Below, one piece after another: positions 34,101 through 47,035 of a DNA stretch of 64,000 nucleotides. Position 1 is the stretch's first letter; every line of letters starts with the position of its first letter. The notes below the pieces were generated by a model that was not told the DNA's origin, ran no database searches, and saw only the letters and a program-made list of their open reading frames with translations. Made by a program: the position numbers and the translations under genes. The stretch is from NCBI GenBank assembly GCA_947462335.1, contig OX381710.1, forward strand, positions 4,216,001-4,280,000, given 5' to 3'. Source of the stretch: Harmothoe impar (taxonomy: Eukaryota > Annelida > Polychaeta > Phyllodocida > Polynoidae).

Positions 34101-35339
34101 TTTATCTGGTGATGATTTGAGAAATATAAACAACCATTTTACACTATGAAGTCTGCACTATTTATAAAAGCCAGATGAAAGATCTTCCCATGTTTACTTA
34201 CTTAGTTTGGCACTTCAATTAAGTAACAGTAAATATGATGTGCTTAATTTTTGCACGTACTTCAGTGAAATAACAGTCAAGATGATGTGGTTAATTTTTG
34301 CATGTAATTCTTTTTACTCAAATGAAATAATTCAAAACCTAAACAAAAGTCAAACTTGAGGAGACATTGGAGTAGAGATGATTTGCATTACTTCCTACAG
34401 AAAGAAAAACATAATTATAATAAACTTTACCCTGATCTGAGACACAGAATAAGGTCTCTAAGGAACAACATCATCATTACTTATTGTAATCACACTGTGA
34501 GATATTACATAAATGTCAAAATGGCAGAAAGAAGTCCGCCATCTGTCTCCTTTGTAGCGGGAGGTCCCTTAATTATCGGCAGAGAGCTGACAGTCACACC
34601 ATCATTAAAAACAGCCTACTGTCTGTCATATGTCTACCTGGTTTTTCCTCACACTGTCATGTATAGCCACAACTGAACTCCTGACATATAAAAAACAACC
34701 CTAGATTGAGGTAGAACAAGGACATATATATATGTGAACCATTTCTCTACAACATAGTGCTGTAATCCACTGCAGTCTTTCGCCAACAATGCAGGAAGTT
34801 TCAGTAGCTTGCCTTTAACCATTAATACATCGTGCTAGCCTGAAGTGTTGATACCCTCGGCCTTCCAGACAGTTAGCCTGATACATGAGTGCACTGCTTG
34901 CAGCTACTCATCAGCACTATTTCTGTTCATTATCACAAATGCCATCCTTAAAGGTCTAAGGTTTTCTGATTATTTCAAAACACAGAGAATGCTTTTTTCA
35001 GCTGACAAGCAGACAGGAAATCAGAGAAGTTAATTACTGTATTACAATGAAAGGAGACTTATTTAAATGTCATGTAGTTGGGTAAAGAGAGAGGGTGATG
35101 AGGGCCGAGTGAAAGCAATATCTACAGGCAAAGACATGGCGTGAAGGGAGGGAAGGAGGGAAGAAGGGAAAAGAGAGACCAGAAAATTAAGAACAACTTG
35201 AGAAAACAGCATCCAAAATAAATCCCTATCATGATAATAAGAATAAGGTGTATTAAAGAACTAAACTATAGAATTAAAATGTTAGGCTACAGCCTCTATA
35301 CCTACAACCATAGGGGCAATAACAGGGTCCTCCTATACA

Positions 35340-35640
35340 GAAGGCTGACTGCTGAATGGCTGCCCCTAATATCACTCACTGCTGCCCTATTGGTCACACA
35401 ATCTAATGGCTGTTATCTGGTGGCTATTCATCCACTGACACCTGCCCTGTAAGGGGTGTATCAGGGTATACACTGCACGCTGCCATCATAGTCCTTCCCT
35501 ACACTCCACTCCATAGTGACCTGAATAGAACTGCATTCAAAGCTAAGCAAGGCTTTGCAATTGGGATCATTGAAAGGGTGGTATATTCAGGATCCCTGAA
35601 AATGGAAGAAAAAGGAAGAGACAGCCCTTCAGTCTGGCTG
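35340..35640 (+). repeat. R1 repeat in macro-unit 2
   Basis: This is a standard R1 copy with a small deletion removing part of GTCAGACCAACA (the sequence reads TTGGTCACACAATCTAATGG). The downstream GAACTGCATTCAAAGC and AAAGGAAGAGACAG blocks are kept. Confidence 0.8.
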
Positions 35641-36924
35641 CACTCATAACCTTTCACAACCGCTGGTCAAAAGCTCCTTGCATGTGTGTGGCCAATCTAA
35701 AGCATTCCCTTGGCTAAGAAGCCATCTACTACTCCCGGGAGAGCAATGTGGCGTCACTTTCTTTCTAAGTGCTGAGACTTGAGGTGCATGTTGCAGTGGC
35801 TATAGGCACTCATAACTGCCTCTTAGGTCTTCTCTACAATGCCCTTGTCTGTTGTGTTTCAAGCTAGGTCTTGTAGTAGGGTAACTAATGAGGCTAAGAA
35901 CTACAATTTGGATGAGCTAGTAGACAGTTGTACACAGACTACCCTTGAACACCATTTAAACAAAAAAAACAAAGAGAATAAGGCCTTGAAGCGTTTACAT
36001 ATGTTATATTTTCATCTTGTGATTTTTAGAGATAAGAAATATTTCCAATCCCTTATGATTTGAAAATTGCATCAACAGCAAAGCCTCGGTCAATTCTAGA
36101 TTATCAGAAAGACTCATTCTACCATCTAGTTATTGGTTTGGGGATGTATGCTAAAATCAGAGTGTCCTAGTGTTTATGATACTGAATGAGAGCAAAGCAT
36201 AATTACCAAGACATCCCCGGCATCTGCTTAGTTAGAAAAAACGGTTGGGTTTGATTTGAGGCCAAGGTACTGTAGATGGCAGAGGAGTTTATCCTGTAGG
36301 TGTGAGGTCATATAATATAGATGTGAATCTAAGGGCACCCGATCAGTGCTGACAGATAGGAAATGAGAATTCTCTGGGATCTGTTATTTGAGGTTGAGAG
36401 GTGAATGGGGAGAAGATTGGGATGAGAGAAAAAGACAAAGGTTTGTGATAAATTGGTAAAGTGAAAGTAAAAGATGGAATTGATAAGAGGGGTATCTACA
36501 GAGAATATAAATTTACAACATAAGGGTCAAGCAATGAATGGCATATTTCACAAATGCTTCATTGATTATTGGAAAACATTTAGGGTGAAGATATCTTCCT
36601 CTAAGACTGAAGTTGTGATGGAGAGTGAGGGATAAAAGAAAAAACCAGTGTGATTTATAAAAGGTACAGGGGAAAATAATGAGGCAATATAAAGAGGGGG
36701 GGATAGGGTATGTGACAAGGAAGCCTGACCTTAGGTTGAATGCGGGAGAGGTCTTAGGGTTGTAGAAGGTAAAGCTGTTAGTGACAAACAATAGCTCTGG
36801 TGGTGCTTCTGACATTAGGTGTACATTCCTTTCAGGGCTGCATTAACAAACCCCTCCTCTAGTTTTCTTTTGGCCATGTAGGTAAGGGATACACATAGTG
36901 TAACTGTCTTTAGCCACAGCATAA

Positions 36925-37030
36925 AGGGTGAATCCAATCCAAATCCTTCGGATCAGATGAAAGTTCACAATCTTAAACCAATGGACATATCTAGTCCGAT
37001 CCGACAGATTTGCCTCAGTGGATTCACCCC
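36925..37030. mobile_element. Harbinger-like MITE with TAA duplication, 106 bp
   Basis: The element is flanked by TAA at 36922-36924 and 37031-37033. The termini are AGGGTGAATCCA on the left and TGGATTCACCCC on the right, an almost perfect inverted pair. The same place in unit 3 (about 44410) reads GGCATAGCAAGAGGA with no insert, giving the empty site. A three-base TAA/TTA duplication is typical of PIF/Harbinger elements; the superfamily call is inferred. There is no coding capacity. Confidence 0.8.
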
Positions 37031-40000
37031 TAAACCAAGAGGACTCTCTGATCGAGCCACAATGTGGCGGGACCCTGCCTAGGTGGCTTGGTTCTGACAA
37101 CAAACAAATTAACATAAGACTAGACAGTACCCTAACCTGTTGTCACAATGAGAGAGTCACTGCAATGCAACATCAAACATATTTTACAAAATATATTGTA
37201 AGTGTACTGTAACACCATTCTTTAACTAGCGATGAGAAAATGGAGACTATTCTTACACGGTAGACTGTTTAACTAACCCTCACACCACTTTCTCTTTTAT
37301 TGTGGTCTATTCCCACAGTGCATGCTCATCTATTCATGCCTCACTCATGGTAGTTTCTACAGTTACACAATAGCACAGGTGAAAAGAGAACACAATTGTT
37401 TGAAATAAAAAACGAAATAGCTCAGCGTCTGGTGCCCTGGTGTCCTTTGGGTAAAGGCATGGAGAAGGGAGGGGATGGTGGTTAATTAGGAGTTATAACG
37501 ACCTGAAGTGGAAACTTTACAAATAGTTCTGCAAGTGATAGGAAGCTGCAATTGGGAACCAGCCAAGAACTCATTCATTAGGGGATAGGGAGGAGGAGGA
37601 GAGTAGGGGAGGTATAGATGGAAAACAGGAAAGGGGTTTACCACAGTTCTCCAGTGGGAGGAGTTTGAACCTAGAGCCATGCACAGGAGGGACATTATGT
37701 ACTTCATATGTAGGTACCTGCTCAATGTACGTTTCTTTGGTTTATTCAATAACATGATTATGGCATTTATCATTGAACAACATTGGACTGGCTGTTTGGT
37801 TGTTTTATTTGTGAGTTTTCTTCATATTCTCCTCGGTCAGAAATACTCTTGGGCTGATGTGCAAGATTCTGATGCTGATTTGCAGTATAGCTGTGCCTTA
37901 CAGTGAGTGTAATTGTATATGTCTCCAATAGAAGCAGTTTGAATCCTACACTGTAACATTAGCTATAGTATAGTGTGTCAATCATAGGACCAGAAAGTTC
38001 AGAAAATTTGGCTTTTATGTTGAAAAACGCCCTCATCTGTGAAACTTCTTGTTGCATGAAATTGATGACCATGTTTACATGGCTTCTCATTAATGATCTA
38101 CCCCGCTCAGTACACCCGATCACCTAACAATATTTACACTCATACCTGCCCCCTCACTAGATGATTCAATACTTTAATGCAGACCAGAATATCACTTGGG
38201 CAATTAATTATGCTGACAAGTTGCCTTAGTTCATTGAATAACGAAGCTGCCTTGAAAGGATAGAAAGTTGATGACCATCGAAGGACTAGTTAATCCTTTT
38301 TTTTTTGTTTGAATGAACAACTGATGTAGTTTCTCTCATTTAATTAACTTCTAACCCATCCTGTCAATGATCTTTCATCTTCACATTTTATCCATTATCC
38401 TGGTCCAAATGATCCATTGACTCCTAACCTCCATTGACTATTGCCTCCCACCTTCACCTTTGTTTTTTATTATCCAGCTCCAAAAGATCTAGATTTGGGT
38501 TGAGGGAAGAAGCATATCTGATTTCAGTGCTGAGGCTTTTTGGGCGAAGTTTGAATCTAAATCCAAGGCATTTGTAGTAAAGAACAGGCTCTGATTGTCA
38601 ATGATAAAAAGCAGTTGGGTTTTCTAATATGCCAAATTCGGGAGCATTAGACTAATTAACACATAACCACATACTAGCCGACACCCAGCTTAAAATTTAT
38701 TGAATCACTTGAATTTGGATAGGTTTCCAGATCAAGCTATCATTTAGTATTTCAAGCGCCAGAGAATGTCTTCAGGAATAGCTACAGTCTCAGAATCAAT
38801 GTCAAATTGTGGGTGCAAGTGGGATGACCCTGCCCCTGCCCTAGCCCTGCTCGTCCTTCCTACCATGAGGTCTGCCAATTGGCACACTCCATGATTGGCA
38901 TTGGAGGCAATAATTAAGTCAGGACTCATTGACTCTGCACCATCTGTCATACCCCACAAGGTGAACATCAAGGTCCTCTGTCTGAAAACAATCTGTCCTT
39001 GAAATTGGCCCAAACATGCTATGCATCATATTACACCTGTAAGGAGGAAATGTAAACAGAATAAATTTGGCTAAACATGAACATAACATTAACATGTCTT
39101 CAAGCTTTAAAATGATTCCTTGTAAATTATGCACATATTAGGCTATGCCAACTTTATACGGTAGTAACAGAAGACATATAAAAACTAGGGTTAAAATGCA
39201 ACATCAGATCCCTAAGAGTTCTTTTTTCTATATGATTTTTTTAATACAACTGAAAGTACTCTTTATCTGGAGAGTCTGGCTTCTTATCTCATGCAGAGTG
39301 CCACCAGTTGTTTTCCCATCTCTATATTATACCCTTTTACTTCCTACTCTATGGTACTTAGACCCTTCAGACACACACAAGCATACATTGCCCTCCATAA
39401 GCCTCTATATTGCATCCCTCTTTAACCCTCACAGAAACTTTAATGACAGAATGATGCATTAATGCATAATACTTAAATGTCTAGGGAGTAGCTAGCTGGT
39501 GGTATATTGGAGCATCATGCTGAGCATTTGGGAGAGGATCAACCCTGTGAAATACAGCATTGGCAAGTTACCATCATTTAAGCATCAAGCCGATCACAGG
39601 ATATTGCACTATGCTGTTCCTTAAGGGTTCGATCCTAAGCAGGGCACTCTACCATAATCCACACAGATAATCAACAAATGGGGCTGCTTACCACGCCTGT
39701 ACGTCATATTTCCACCCTGGAGGAGGCAAGGCTGAGGTACAGTGGTGGATAAACACTGCCATAATCCCACACCCCAGACACAACGTCACAAACGCTGCCA
39801 CGTCATGTGAGGAGTTTACATCACTGACACTCATCTCCGCCACAGGAAATGGCTAAGGCCATCCCAGAATACCATCTAGGTAATGAAGGTGAGAGAGAAA
39901 GCCAAAGATGGAAAGGGGAAATATCTTGGTTAAAGCAGGATTATAGCAAGGCTAGTAGGTGTATAATTTATCTTTCAGTTCAGTTACTTTATATGTAAAG

Positions 40001-42539
40001 CCTTCACTGGTAGGGGCACTGGATTTGAGTGCAACTCACCCATTTGTACAACAGGAAATAGAATGGCAGGCAGTGAAATGACACAGATATAGCACTAAGG
40101 TGTTCATTAAAAGCTGTAGCATAAAAATACTATTTAATACACATAAACGCAATTATGTCCTCCTCTACCTTCCCTAGGCTATAAACAAATCCTCAAATCA
40201 TGGCTACCCTGGACATTTCCAGCCCCAGGAGTAGGAACTGACCACTAGACGTCAACTGAACAGAATGGATAGGCATCCCTGAACAGCTCAAATATGCAGC
40301 AGTAGAAGAGGAGGGGAGACAGAGGGGTCGGGCCAGCCATACCTCTTGTGGCAGTCACGGGGGGCTGCTCTAAGTGCAGGGAGGTGACTGACCTCAGTAA
40401 TGTACTGAAGGTGGACAGGGTTTGCTGCTGGTATTCTTTGCTTTAACCGTATGTGGGCTACATAATGTTTGAATCGTATTCCATGTTTCTATCAGATGAA
40501 TACCAACTAGAAATTTCTTTGGCAATAAAGAGTGCCATTTCATTTGTCTGATGATAAGCGTTATTCTGGTTTTGTTGATTTTGATTCTAGTTAAGGGGAC
40601 TTGTTCTGTATACTAAAACGGGTGAGGCTGTATTGCAGTATAACGAAACAGAATATCTATCTATATATCTCTGCATGGAAAAGGTAACAAAGAACAGTCA
40701 AAGGACTATGCTGTCATTAAAGGGTAAGGGTGGAAGCCTACATGGAGGAGTTGGGACATCAACATGGATTAACACTGTGGTGGTGTGGGAGAAGGGACTG
40801 TATGTATGAACAGTGTAGGGCAGTAGCTCCCCAAAGGGGGGATATAGAGTAGAGGACCCCCCAGAGTTCTTAATGTAGGGTTTGGTTAACCACCTCACAT
40901 GATTTGTCTAACTGAACAAACTAGGAGAGTGGTCACAGTTGAGAACAAATTACTCTCCCCTACACAAGGCGAGTCAACATTTTCAGCTCCCCACTAAGGG
41001 TTTTGAAATCATTTGTGACACAGCCCCAACGGTTACAACTAGGGTTACTCCATGGTAGCTCAATGCCCCGCATTTAGCTGTGGTAGGGGCTCTAGGATCT
41101 ACCCTCAGTATCGTAGTCAGAAGATCCCCAAGGGTCCCTGAAACAGGGGGGGGGGGGTGTGATTGGTTAGTCCATGGGTCAATTGCTTTAAAACTTGGGT
41201 TCCTGAAGGAGGTGACAGGGGGAAAAGGAGCTGTTAACTCAGATCACAAATCACAGCTGACGAAACTGTGTAGGCGATAATTTATTGATGAAGTGGAAAA
41301 GGTGAAAGTCATCATGCAGTCACCATGGAAAATGATAGGGCAAATGCCAAATTTATCTGGTGAGGCTTTGAGAAATGTAGAGAACCATTTGACACTTTGA
41401 AGTCTGCACTATTTATAAAAGCCAGTTGAAAAATCTTCCCATGTTTACTTACTTGGTTTCGCACTTCAGTGAAATAACAGTCAAGATGATGTGGTTAATT
41501 TTTGCATGTAATAATTTTCATTAAAATGAAATAATTCAAAACCTAAAAAAATTCAAAATGGAGGAGACATCGGAGTAGAGATGATTTGCATTACTTCCTA
41601 CAGAAAGAAAAACATAATTATAATAAACTTTACACTGCTCTGAGACACAGAATAATGGACTCTAAGGAACAACATCATCATAACTTAGTGTAATTACATT
41701 GTGATATATGACATACATGTCAGAATGGCAGAAAGAAGTCCCCATCTGTCTCCTACGTAGGACAAGACCCCGTAATTATCAGCAGAGATCTGACAGTCCA
41801 GCCATCATTAAAAACAGCCTACTGTCTGTCATATGTCTACCTGGTTTTTCATTAAACTGTCATTCATAGCCACAACTGAACTGCTGACATATAAAAACAA
41901 CCCTAGATTTAGGTAGAAAAAGGACATATGTATATATGTAAACCATTTCACAACAACATGGTGCAGTAATGCCCTTCAGTCTTTGGCAGCAATGCAGGAA
42001 GTGTAAGTAGCTTGCCTTCATCCATTGATACATCCTGCTGACCTGAAGTGTTGATACCCAAAGCCTTCCATGCAGTGAGTCTGATAAACCAGTACACTGC
42101 TGCTTGCAGCATTCTCATCAGCACTACTTCTGTTCATTATCACAAATGTCATCCTTAAAGTTCTAAGGTTTTCTGATCATTTAAAAACACAGAGAATGTT
42201 TTTTTCAGCTTACAAGCAGGCAGGAAATTAGAGAAGTTAACTACTGTATTACAAGGAAAGGAGACTTATTTAAATGTCATGTAGTAGGATAAAGAGAGAG
42301 TGTGATGGGGGCCGAGTGAAAGCAATATCTACAGGCAAAGACATGGTGTGAAGGGAGGAAATGAGGGAAAGAGGGAAATGGACCAGAAAATTAAGAACAA
42401 CTTGAGAAAACAGCATCCAAAATAAATCCCTATCATAATAATAAGAATAAGGTGTATTAGAGAACTAAACTGTAACAGTAAAATGTTAGGCTACAGCCTC
42501 TATACCCACAACCATAGGGGCAATAACACGGTCCTCCTA

Positions 42540-42870
42540 TACAGAAGGCTGACTGCTGAATGGCTGCCCCTAATATCACTCACTGCTGCCCTATTGGTCA
42601 GACCAGCACACAATCTAATCGCTGTTATCTGGTGGCTATTCAGCCAGTGACACTTCCCCTGTGAGGGGTGTATCAGGGTATACACTACACCCTGCCATCA
42701 TAGTCCTGCCCTACACTCCACTCCATAGAGACCTCAATAGAACTGCATTCAGAGCTAAGCAAGGCTTTGCAGTTAGGACCATTGAAAGGGTGGCTGGTAT
42801 ACTTAGATTCCCTGAAAAGGAAGAAAAAAAAGAGACAGCTGCCTTTCAGAAACTCCTGTTGTAGAAAAGG
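42540..42870 (+). repeat. R1 repeat in macro-unit 3
   Basis: This is a well-preserved R1 copy: CTGCCCTATTGGTCAGACCA, GGTGGCTATTCAGCCAGTGA, GTGTATCAGGGTATACAC, GAACTGCATTCAGAGC, and an AGAGACAGCTGCCTTTCAG end. Confidence 0.85.
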
Positions 42871-45115
42871 AGAAATGTAGAGAGCCAGTTTTGGTCTGGT
42901 TGTACTCATGGCAACAACCTTTCACAACCTCTGGTCATAAGCTCCTTGCATGTGTGTGGCCAATTTGAATCATTCCCTTGGCTAAGAAGCCATCTACTTC
43001 TCCCAGGAGACCGATGTGGCGTCACTTTCTTTCCAAGGGCTAAGACTTGAGGTGCGTGTTGGAGTGGCTATGGGCCCTAATCGCTGCCACTTAGGTCTTC
43101 TCCACAATGCCACAATGTTACATTTTAATGTGACAAAATTCAGAGGTAAGAACTTTTTGCAATCCCTCATGAATCCAACCAAATGGATTTGGAAATTACA
43201 TTAGCAGCGGAGCTTTGGTCAATTCTAGAATATTTTTTTTGAATGTAATATTTATTCTGGAGGTATCAGGTTGGGCTCCTTATATAAAAAAGTTTGGTGC
43301 CCATATCCTCCTGGGTCCAGAGGGCCTTTTTGGGAGATTCAAATAACAGGCTGATGGCGTGTACTCAGCAATGACAAAACTAATCAATTATAGCCATAGG
43401 ACAGGTATTTCTCATAATACAATATAATAAATAACTTTACTTGTAAACAGTCACAAGTTTGACATGAAGAGACATGTGTGATTGGAGGAACAGTGTTATA
43501 AATATTCATAAAATAAGGCTAATAGAATTTACTTTCATGTCAGAATAGCAGGAACACTTAATCTACCATCTACTTATTGGTTTAGGGAGGTAAGTTGAAG
43601 TAGGGGTGTCCTAGTGTTGATAATACTGAATGAGATCTAAGCATAATTACAAAGACTTCTCCGACATCTGCTTGAGTTGACTACGAAATAAGGTTTGGGT
43701 CAATTGAGACCAAGGTACTGTAGATGGAAAAAGAGTTCATCATTATTACCTCCCCTTCATGAAGGGGTGAGGTCATATAATAAGGATGTGAATCAGAGGG
43801 CACTGGATCAGGAAATGAGGAATCTCTGGGATCTGTTGGCTGAGGTTGAGAGGTGAATGGGTAGGAAATGGGATGAGACAAAAAGACAAAAAAAGGGATA
43901 GAATATGCATCATGAGGTTTGGGATAAATGGGTAAATGAAAAGTAAAAGATGGAGTCGGTCTGTTGGGTATGTGCAGGGATTATAAATTTACAAGCTACG
44001 GGTCAAGCAATAAATGGCATATTTCAAAAATGCTGAAGGATTATTGCAACCAGTTGAGGGTGAAAATATCTTCCCTAAAGACTAAAATTGTGATGGAAAG
44101 TGACTGATAAAAGACAACACCAGTGTGATTTATAAAAGGTGCAGTGGAAAATAATGAGGCGATACAAAGAGGGGGGGATAGGGTATGTGACAAGGAAGCC
44201 TGACCTTAGGTTGAATGCGGGGGAGGTCTCAGGGTGGAAAGGTGGGAGGGGGATCTGTTAGTGAGAAACAATAGCCGTGCTGCTAGAGTCAGTCTCCTAT
44301 TTGCCATTTAACCCTTTGAGGTCTGCATTAAATGACACCTCCTACAGTGTTCTTTAGGCCGAGTATGTAAAGGATACACTAGCTGCAACTGCTTTTAACT
44401 ATGGCATAGCAAGAGGAGTCACTAAACAAGCCACAATGTTGAGAGACCCTGCCAATGTAGCTTGGTCAAAGGCTCCTCAGAGGTGCGAGGTGGTTAAATA
44501 TGGTTCTGACAAAAAACAAAGAAGCAGAAACACTACAGAAATCACTTGAAACCAACAACAACAACCCATCTTCACACACATGAACCACGTTCAATTCTGA
44601 TTGGCATCGCTGAGGTGTCTCCAAGAAGTGTCTCAAGAAATTGACAGGAGTGACTTTGTCCACGGACCAAAGCAAGTCTATTTGTCAATGGAAGAGTGTG
44701 TAAGAATATAGTATATAAACCTATTTTCTGAATTATATTCGAAGTGGACTGTAGTAAGATTCTTTAGCTAGCAAAGGTAAAATGGAGGCTATCCGTTAAC
44801 CCTCATGCCACTTTCACTTATTGTTGTCTATTCCCATAGTGCATACTTATCTATCCGCAACTCACTTAAGTAGTTCCCGCAGTTGCACGATAGGACAGGT
44901 GAGAAGAGAAGACAATCGTTTAAAAAAAACAGCCCAGGGTCTGGTGCCCTGGTGTCCTGGGGTAGAGGGCATCGAGGGAGGAAATGGTGGTTACTTAGGA
45001 GCTATAATGACCTGAAGTGGAAACTTTACAGATGGCTCTGCAAGTAAAAGGAGGCCACAATTGGGAACCAGCCAGGAGCACATTCATCAGGGGATGGGGA
45101 GGAGGTGGAGAATAG

Positions 45116-45621
45116 CAGGCCTGGCAAATCCTACCCTTATTCCCTTGAAGGGGAAAAATAGAACGAGGGCTTTTTCCCCCTTGATTCTGGGGCAACATAC
45201 ATGTTATATTAGGTTCAACCAGGAAATTCAATTTGCTAATATCTAACCATTATTTGCGGATAATGATTACTTCGTAGACAGGTAGACAATACAGTAGGCA
45301 AGGTATATGTGGATGGGCTTTTATATCCCTTTTATATTTTGTGATTTATAATGATTTAAAATGCAAAATCTGGCCAAAATAAGGTACATTATAATGTGGA
45401 TTCCCCCCCCCCCCCTCACCCCTCCCTCAGGACCCCCCTGGGAGAATTCCCCTTGGAGGTGCGGACTGGCGGCGGCCCTTATCTCTTATCTCTGCAGAGA
45501 TGAGGGCTGAGCGTACACATAGGGGCTATCTTAAGTGAGGGGAGATCTCCCCATGCTGGTTAAAATGCCCAGGAAGGGTTTTCTAACTGTATTGGGGAAA
45601 TCCCATGATTTTCCTAGCCTG
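45116..45621. mobile_element. MITE-like insertion with AATAG duplication, 506 bp
   Basis: The insertion is flanked by AATAG at 45111-45115 and 45622-45626. The ends form an imperfect inverted repeat: CAGGCCTGGCAAATC on the left and, as the complement of the right end, CAGGCTAGGAAAATC. Unit 2 has the uninterrupted equivalent, GGAGAGTAGGGGAGGTAT, near 37598. The interior includes a C14-type tract (45403-45416) and a GC-rich patch with GGCGGCGG. It has no coding capacity. A 5 bp duplication does not point firmly to one superfamily. Confidence 0.72.
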
Positions 45622-46830
45622 AATAGGAGAGGTATAAATAGTGTAAGAAAGGAAAACAGGAAGGGGGTTGTCTACAGTTCACCTTGTGACCCCTCCAGTC
45701 GGAGGAGTTTGAACCTAGACCCACGCACATTAGGGAAATTATGCACTGCATATATAATATAGTAAATAGTTACTCAGTGTATCTTTCTTTGGGAAATTCA
45801 ACTGCATAATTATTGAATTTCTTAATGACCGGAGAACAGTACTGGATCTTGACTGAGTATCAGTCCCAGTGCGGCAGTTTAAATGGTAAAAAGTGGAGTG
45901 AAATCCTTATATGCCTACTTCACTACCTGTCAAAGTTACCTCCTGTTTGATAATAGAAAGATAACATATATCCTGTGTATTTCACACAAATATGATGAGA
46001 AACAAACCATCTGGAGGTTGTTTTGGAGGTTGTTTTGAATTTAAGCAATGTGTCCTACTCTCCTGTGTCCCAACCCCTCACTCCCATTCTGTCCAAAATC
46101 ACTCTTCAGCAGATTCTTCAGATGGGTACATTGGATGTAGTGAAGAATTGTATGATTGAAGAGTGAGTAAATGGTTGTTACTTAGGGGCAGTTCAGGAAG
46201 CAGTGAACCATGTCAGTCAATAAAGCACCTGCATGGAGAAGGAGAACTAAATCTTTGTGTCCCATAATAGGGACATCTAATACTAGGTGTCCCAATCAAA
46301 AGATCAGTCCATAGTGCCCTGCTTCTAGTTGTCCCATGCTTTTACTTTCTATATAAAAGCCACCAGTGGCCCTCTCCCTGCTTAAGGGAGTCACTTGTAG
46401 GGGCAATGCCAGATCATGATTGGCTATTTTATCCTTTAATACACACAATGCCATCACTTGGACAGTAAATCATGCTGACAAAGTAGTTTCGTTCATTGAA
46501 TGACTAAGTTGCCTTTAAAGGATAAAACTCCAAGCATGCATGACCATCAAGGGACTAGTTATCCCTCATATTTTTGTTTGAATGAACAACTGATGTATTT
46601 TCTCCAACCTTTCCTGTCAATGATCTTTCACCTTCACCTTTATTCCCATTATCCTGCTCTAAAAAATGCATTTTCTATGAATGGACATACTTTTTGCAGT
46701 CTACTTATATCAGCACTGTATTATTATATGAAATGATCTTCTACTGAAAAAAATTGTGTATCTACTCTTTCTCTGCATCAAGATGCAACAAAAACTTATC
46801 TAATCAACTTCATGACGTCTGCAAGGTTTT

Positions 46831-47035
46831 CTGTATCAAGACTGTCAAATTTAATCAGCGTCTAGAAAAGATACAAGTCTGTTTTCCACAAGTCTGTTTT
46901 CCACACACATAACAGTATATATAGCTTCATATCACCTTTGGAAGGAGCTTTAGATTAAAGCATGGGCAAGTGGTAAATCATGTTTGACAACTGTGATAAT
47001 GACCCTGTCTGCTGTATGGACCTATAGGGGAGGTT
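46831..47035. other. Junction between macro-units 3 and 4
   Basis: A short tandem word, CAAGTCTGTTTTCCACA, occurs twice near 46876-46910. Nothing else is recognised. Confidence 0.4.

Larger units (their letters stand above)
28375..38470 (+). repeat. Macro-repeat unit 2
   Basis: The unit begins at GGAGAGTAGGAAGGAATTTT (28375) and GGCTTCACATGCTGGTGATT (28493). It follows the unit 1 order through R1 (35340-35640) to the TTGTTTGAATGAACAACTGA tail (about 38310). A nearly identical patch between units 1 and 2 (about 21740-22480 and 30820-31570) contrasts with more diverged flanks, suggesting gene conversion or mosaic ancestry. Unit 2 carries its own MITE at 36925-37030. The 28141-28374 junction holds unassigned AT-rich sequence. 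Confidence 0.75.
38485..46830 (+). repeat. Macro-repeat unit 3 (5' truncated)
   Basis: The unit starts abruptly inside the repeat at AGATTTGGGTTGAGGGA (38489), equivalent to about 22173 in unit 1 and 31261 in unit 2, so its first 2.5-3 kb are missing. It then follows the common order through R1 at 42540-42870 to the TTGTTTGAATGAACAACTGA tail at about 46575. The tail near 46770-46865 matches 2440-2540 in reverse. The unit carries a private insertion at 45116-45621. Confidence 0.75.

Noticed and set aside
39620..39640. tRNA B-box-like GGTTCGATCC in macro-unit 3
   Set aside because: The corresponding positions in unit 1 read GGTTAAATCC, no A box or cloverleaf surrounds it, and it lies in repeat sequence.
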